From Paenibacillus pabuli (GTDB lineage: Bacteria > Bacillota > Bacilli > Paenibacillales > Paenibacillaceae), in the NCBI RefSeq assembly GCF_023101145.1, contig NZ_CP073714.1, positions 3,038,001-3,102,000 of the forward strand: a stretch of 64,000 nt of DNA, read 5' to 3'. The notes below the pieces were generated by a model. That model made no database searches. It had not been told where the DNA came from and worked only from the letters and a program-made list of their open reading frames with translations. Positions within the stretch are counted from its first letter, which is position 1, and every line of letters begins with the position of its first letter. Both the position numbers and the translations under genes were made by a program. Below, piece by piece: positions 60,649 to 64,000 of this stretch.

Positions 60649-61152
60649 ATGAGTAAAGAGTTAACAGAAGCTTTGAACGAACAGATGAACTTCGAATTTT
60701 ATTCGGCTCACGTATATCAAGCGATGGCTGCATACTGTTCCGGTGAAAGCCTGGACGGATTTGCCAATTTCTTCATCGTTCAGGCAGAGGAAGAGCGGTT
60801 CCATGCAATGAAAATATACAAATTTCTGAATGACCGCGGACAACGCGCAACCCTTGCTGCATTGCCAGAGCCGAAGAATGAATATTCCTCGATGCTGGAT
60901 GTGTTTGAACATGGATATGCACACGAGCAGCAAAATACGAAAAAGTTCTACAATCTGGCAGACATTGCCCTGAATGAGCGTGAACATGCCACGATGTATT
61001 TCCTGAAATGGTTCATCGATGAGCAAGTCGAAGAGGAAGCTTTGTTTGATAATATCATCCAGAAGCTGCGCCGCATCGAAAAAGACAGCAATGCCTTCTA
61101 CATGCTGGACGCCGAATTTGGTAAACGTTCGTTCACAGCTCCTGCGGAATAA
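60649..61152 (+). CDS. ftnA: Non-heme ferritin
   Basis: A 167-residue iron-storage subunit forming a 24-mer shell. Four-helix-bundle ligands are visible: NEQMNFEFYSAHVY (Glu of helix A), QAEEERFHAMKIYKF (the ExxH pair), EQQNTKKFYNLADIALNEREHAT and LKWFIDEQVEEEALF (helix D). The length and the ferroxidase ligand set agree with bacterial ferritin, not bacterioferritin. GAGGTG lies upstream of ATG 60649, with a possible -10 TATGAT at 60601-60606. No clear Fur or PerR box was found. Confidence 0.94.
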   Translation: MSKELTEALNEQMNFEFYSAHVYQAMAAYCSGESLDGFANFFIVQAEEERFHAMKIYKFLNDRGQRATLAALPEPKNEYSSMLDVFEHGYAHEQQNTKKFYNLADIALNEREHATMYFLKWFIDEQVEEEALFDNIIQKLRRIEKDSNAFYMLDAEFGKRSFTAPAE

Positions 61153-61213
61153 GAGGGGACTAAGCAAAGCAATCGGAATTGATCTGATCGACAAGAAAAT
61201 CGATCTACATATG

Positions 61214-61243
61214 AAAAGTCTGCTTTTGGGCAGGCTTTTTTTT
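61214..61243 (+). terminator. Intrinsic terminator after ferritin
   Basis: AGTCTGC pairs with GCAGGCT (one G-U), six-base loop, followed by a T-run. Confidence 0.83.
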
Positions 61244-61548
61244 ATATCATTTTAAGACTTCTCGCTGGCTACACATAAATTCCAGAAAGGAATCTATCAG
61301 AAACCACAATTTGGGTTAATAGAATATATGTCAACATTGATCTATCCCGGACGGATGTTCTATTTCGAGCAAATCTATCAAATTCGTTTTATTTTTTTGG
61401 GTAATCTGACAAAAGTGTAACTCGAACGTAGCATTTGAAGCGAGAATGGGACGCACTCTTTTTGATAGTATTAGGATTATCGCCAAGGGCTGCAATGAGA
61501 GAAACATAGACACCCGGGGAAATACAAGACATAAGGGAGATTTTTATT
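61244..61548. other. Intergenic region before the polysaccharide deacetylase gene
   Basis: About 305 bases without a convincing coding frame. I looked for a c-di-AMP, c-di-GMP or other cell-wall-linked riboswitch pattern and recognised none. Only the AAGGGAGAT ribosome binding site near the end is clear. Confidence 0.5.
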
Positions 61549-62289
61549 ATGCTACATATTCGTAAAACGTTCATCACCGCACTTGCTATTCTATTGATCA
61601 TTCCATTGTTATTGCCGCATTCAGCATTAGCTGCATCATCCGCATCCAAGAATGCTGGAAATAAAGCGAGTTCCAAAATCATATATCTAACTTTTGATGA
61701 TGGCCCGACCGCTCACACGGGACAATTATTGGATATTCTGGACCAGTACAATGCCAAAGCAACGTTCTTCATGCTTGGACCTCAGATGGAGAAGTTTCAG
61801 AAGGCCACCAAGCGTATTGTTGCAGACGGACATGGACTAGGCTTGCACGGTGTAACACATGTTCCCGGCAAATTTTATAAATCCGCATACAGCGGCTTGA
61901 AAGAAATGCAGCAGGCGAATGCAAGTTTGAATAAAGTGGCAGGTGTCAAAACTAGTCTTGTCCGTACACCGTACGGCAGCAAACCTTATCTCAAGCCGGC
62001 ATATCGCAATGTTCTACTGGGTCAGGGTGGATTCCATTTGTGGGATTGGAATGTCGACTCCGAAGATTGGAAATACAAGAAGGATCATCAGAAAGTCTAC
62101 TACAGCATGATGAAGCAGATCCATAATGTGCAGAAAAGCGGAACTACCCCTGTGGTCCTGATGCATGACCAGGAAGCGACATTGAAAGTACTTCCGCAAG
62201 TGTTAAAAACACTGAAAGCAGAAGGATACCAGTTTGAAGTGCTCACAAAGAAAGTGCAGCCGGTGAATTTCTGGAATGACAAACGTTAA
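61549..62289 (+). CDS. Secreted polysaccharide deacetylase (CE4 family)
   Basis: A 246-residue exported NodB-homology enzyme. A signal peptide (cleavage near SALAA, residue 29) is followed by motif 1 TFDDGP (Asp50-Asp51), motif 2 HGVTH (His100, His104, zinc ligands), motif 3 RTPYG (Arg139), motif 4 WDWNVDSEDW and motif 5 VVLMHD (His206). Likely substrates are peptidoglycan N-acetyl sugars or chitin-like oligomers. The gene is monocistronic or paired with the lipoprotein gene 61 bases downstream. Confidence 0.92.
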   Translation: MLHIRKTFITALAILLIIPLLLPHSALAASSASKNAGNKASSKIIYLTFDDGPTAHTGQLLDILDQYNAKATFFMLGPQMEKFQKATKRIVADGHGLGLHGVTHVPGKFYKSAYSGLKEMQQANASLNKVAGVKTSLVRTPYGSKPYLKPAYRNVLLGQGGFHLWDWNVDSEDWKYKKDHQKVYYSMMKQIHNVQKSGTTPVVLMHDQEATLKVLPQVLKTLKAEGYQFEVLTKKVQPVNFWNDKR

Positions 62290-62350
62290 AATTCTGACTA
62301 GATAACATAAATAAGTTAAACTCAATAACAGCTTCAAGGAGGACAACAAC

Positions 62351-63259
62351 ATGAGAAAACTCAAATTATGGATGGCCATTCCTGTGACAACCGCAGTGCT
62401 GCTTGCTCTTGCGGGGTGTGGTGGTCAGAATACCAATTCATCCTCAGCGGACAACACGTCCCCTGCGGTTGGTGAACAAGCACAGTCAGGCAGCGGAGGA
62501 GCGGATTTCTCCAAAGGAACCAATGATGACGGAACAGATACAACGGGGACGAAAGGTTCTGCAGAAGATGGAACAGCGGCTTCTTCGGAAACGGGTAGCA
62601 GCAATAACGCTCAAGACCAGCAAAGTACAAACGATGTCATTAAGGACATACGCAGCCAGCTGAAGATGAAAAGCGCGTCGTTACCTACTTCATTTTCCTT
62701 GGAAAAGGGTAAACATCTGACTGCATCGATCATATCGAATACTTCAGATGATTTCCAAATTAACTTCTATTCAACGGATAAAACTGTTGCGGTTAACGAT
62801 GCTTTATTGACAGCCTCTGGCAGCAAGGTGCCTGTTCTGGCAGCCTATGGAGTGAAGACCTATAAAGACCCGAACAGTACGGATATTTTTCCTGAGACAG
62901 ACTTGAAAAACATTCCTAAGGACATGACAGTGGATCTGGGACATGGTATCAAGGGAATGGCTGAAGGAGCGGCCGGCAGCCAGTATCTGACCTGGACAGA
63001 AGGTAGATGGACCCTTCAAATTCGATCCGTTTCCGAGGATAACATGAATAATCCTGGGATTGCGAAGAGAATGGTGGAATACCTGGAGTCTCATACATTG
63101 CCTGCACCGAAGGATAAAGGATTCGTGGACGTGGAATACCCAAGTGGTGGCAAAAGCGTCAATGTAACGATCTCCTGGCAAGATGGCAAGCAGATTCATC
63201 AGCTTCAGACAGAGCAGATTCCACTGGAAGCTTTAGGTATGGTGGTTTCAGTAAAATAG
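62351..63259 (+). CDS. Lipoprotein of unknown function
   Basis: A 302-residue protein with signal peptide and lipobox LLALAGCG (Cys near residue 23). A long low-complexity tether rich in Ser, Gly, Asp, Thr and Asn (about 25-95) lifts a folded domain of about 200 residues (IKDIRSQLKMKSASLPTSF to the end) from the membrane. I do not recognise the domain. GGAGGACAACAAC lies before ATG 62351. Its place after the deacetylase suggests a cell-envelope role, no more. Confidence 0.78.
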   Translation: MRKLKLWMAIPVTTAVLLALAGCGGQNTNSSSADNTSPAVGEQAQSGSGGADFSKGTNDDGTDTTGTKGSAEDGTAASSETGSSNNAQDQQSTNDVIKDIRSQLKMKSASLPTSFSLEKGKHLTASIISNTSDDFQINFYSTDKTVAVNDALLTASGSKVPVLAAYGVKTYKDPNSTDIFPETDLKNIPKDMTVDLGHGIKGMAEGAAGSQYLTWTEGRWTLQIRSVSEDNMNNPGIAKRMVEYLESHTLPAPKDKGFVDVEYPSGGKSVNVTISWQDGKQIHQLQTEQIPLEALGMVVSVK

Positions 63260-63324
63260 CCTTTCAAAAAAGGCTTTAAAGGAAATAGGCTGGCCCGGAG
63301 CTAGTGCTCCAGACCAGCCTATTT
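63258..63324. terminator. Two hairpins between the lipoprotein gene and the convergent regulator
   Basis: AGCCTTT (63258-63264) with AAAGGCT (63269-63275), then TTT, fits a plus-strand terminator overlapping the stop codon. A second, longer hairpin is AAATAGGCTGG (63283-63293) with CCAGCCTATTT (63314-63324) around GGAGC/GCTCC. Confidence 0.75.
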
Positions 63325-63396
63325 CTGTATAAACAAGGTATCGCCCCAATCGACGTACCTTGCTTATTTTGGTTTCAATGGGTTAAGGCGGTACTT

Positions 63397-63996
63397 TCAT
63401 TTGAACCATCCTTTTTCCTTTGAACGGGTAATGGCTTCAATGCGGTTACTCGCATTTAATTTGTTAAGGATAATCGAAATGTAATTTCGCACCGTACCGG
63501 TTGTAATAAATAGATGTCCGGCAATTTCTTTTGTATTTTTACCATCTGCCATCAGACCGAGAACGGCATGTTCACGCTCGGTTAGCGGGTTCTCCTGTAC
63601 ATAAGCCTCGTCCACCAAATCGGGTGCAAAAATACGTCGTCCGTTCATGACCTGACGGATCGCTTCAGCCAATTCCTCGATGGGGCTATCCTTTAACAGA
63701 TAACCTCGTACACCGCCCTTCAAAGCTCGTTCGAAGTATCCGGTCCGGGCAAAGGTAGTTAAAATAATGACTTTACAGTTCATGCCTTTAAGTTCCTCAG
63801 CGGCCTCCAGGCCACTTTTGACTGGCATTTCAATGTCCATCAGACAGATGTCCGGTGTAAGCTCCCTGACGAGATCGAGAGCTTCCTGTCCATTGCTTGC
63901 GCGTCCCACGACTTCCATATCCTCTTCCAGATTGAGCAGAGAGGACAACGCCCCCAGCATCATGCGCTGATCTTCGGCAATGATGATCCTGATCAT
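63397..63996 (-). CDS. desR: DesR-like two-component response regulator (NarL/LuxR type)
   Basis: A 199-residue regulator. The receiver domain (1-120) has the acidic pocket IIAEDQ, phospho-acceptor Asp54 in CLMDIEMP and Lys in LLKDSP. The LuxR-type helix-turn-helix lies at about 138-190 (NPLTEREHAVLGLMADGKNTKEIA, GTVRNYISIILNKL). The sequence, including the C-terminus ITRSKEKGWFK, closely resembles DesR of B. subtilis, which with the thermosensor DesK controls the fatty-acid desaturase gene. DesK is expected just upstream, beyond the right edge of the window. The name rests on remembered similarity, so an alternative NarL-type role stays possible. Confidence 0.85.
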   Translation of the reverse strand: MIRIIIAEDQRMMLGALSSLLNLEEDMEVVGRASNGQEALDLVRELTPDICLMDIEMPVKSGLEAAEELKGMNCKVIILTTFARTGYFERALKGGVRGYLLKDSPIEELAEAIRQVMNGRRIFAPDLVDEAYVQENPLTEREHAVLGLMADGKNTKEIAGHLFITTGTVRNYISIILNKLNASNRIEAITRSKEKGWFK

Positions 63997-64000
63997 TGTT

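Noticed and set aside
61244..61548. c-di-AMP-type riboswitch upstream of the cell-wall enzyme
   Set aside because: I could not match the conserved core motifs, and no terminator/antiterminator pair is visible before the start codon.

Overview
The window looks like a chromosomal segment of a spore-forming Gram-positive of the Paenibacillus type. The evidence is strong GGAGG-type Shine-Dalgarno sequences, many TTG/GTG starts, a DesR-like response regulator, small YjcZ and YolD sporulation-associated proteins, a TreR-type operator, a Fur box and an Mrp antiporter operon. The genus is an inference from gene content. I see no rRNA, tRNA, insertion sequence, prophage or CRISPR array.

Layout. 1-7.06 kb: a plus-strand operon with a complete oligopeptide/nickel-type ABC importer (binding protein cut by the window edge, two permeases, two ATPases). 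It is tightly coupled to a class V PLP aminotransferase and a metal-dependent amidohydrolase, and closed by a hairpin that overlaps the last stop codon. 7.5-12.7 kb: glycogen genes glgC, glgD and glgP, with a 338-nt element rich in inverted repeats between glgD and glgP. 13-24.3 kb: an AraC regulator, a VanZ-like protein, a GH13 alpha-glucosidase, a UPF0173 hydrolase, a DctA transporter, the trehalose operon (phosphotrehalase plus a fused EIIBCA permease behind a TreR-like operator), a lipase-like hydrolase and two small proteins. 24.3-30.7 kb: mostly minus-strand genes (AbrB-type membrane protein, MFS exporter, O-methyltransferase, DUF1275, alpha/beta hydrolase) with a divergent LysR regulator. 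30.9-41.3 kb: a small alarmone synthetase, a Bcr/CflA exporter, a Fur-controlled siderophore-binding lipoprotein, a flavin reductase-like protein, a type III polyketide synthase paired with an MMPL exporter, and two carbohydrate-esterase-like genes. 41.4-47.4 kb: a minus-strand Mrp operon in which MrpA and MrpB are fused. 47.6-51.2 kb: two diguanylate cyclases around an unrecognised gene. 51.3-59.7 kb: a giant DUF11 repeat protein and a second DUF11 gene. 59.8-64 kb: YolD-like, YjcZ-like, ferritin, polysaccharide deacetylase, a lipoprotein and a DesR-like regulator.

Three points stand out. First, the 338-nt element upstream of glgP has a perfect 16-bp closing helix and several nested hairpins, and I cannot place it in a known RNA class. 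Second, the DUF11 locus holds 19 repeats that alternate between two unit types of about 390 and 375-378 bp. The alternation continues across an ATGA stop/start overlap that falls inside repeat 15, so one predicted beta-sandwich is shared between two reading frames. Third, the giant DUF11 gene has its only well-placed ribosome binding site in front of an ATT codon, directly after a possible nine-codon leader peptide, which suggests an AUU start.
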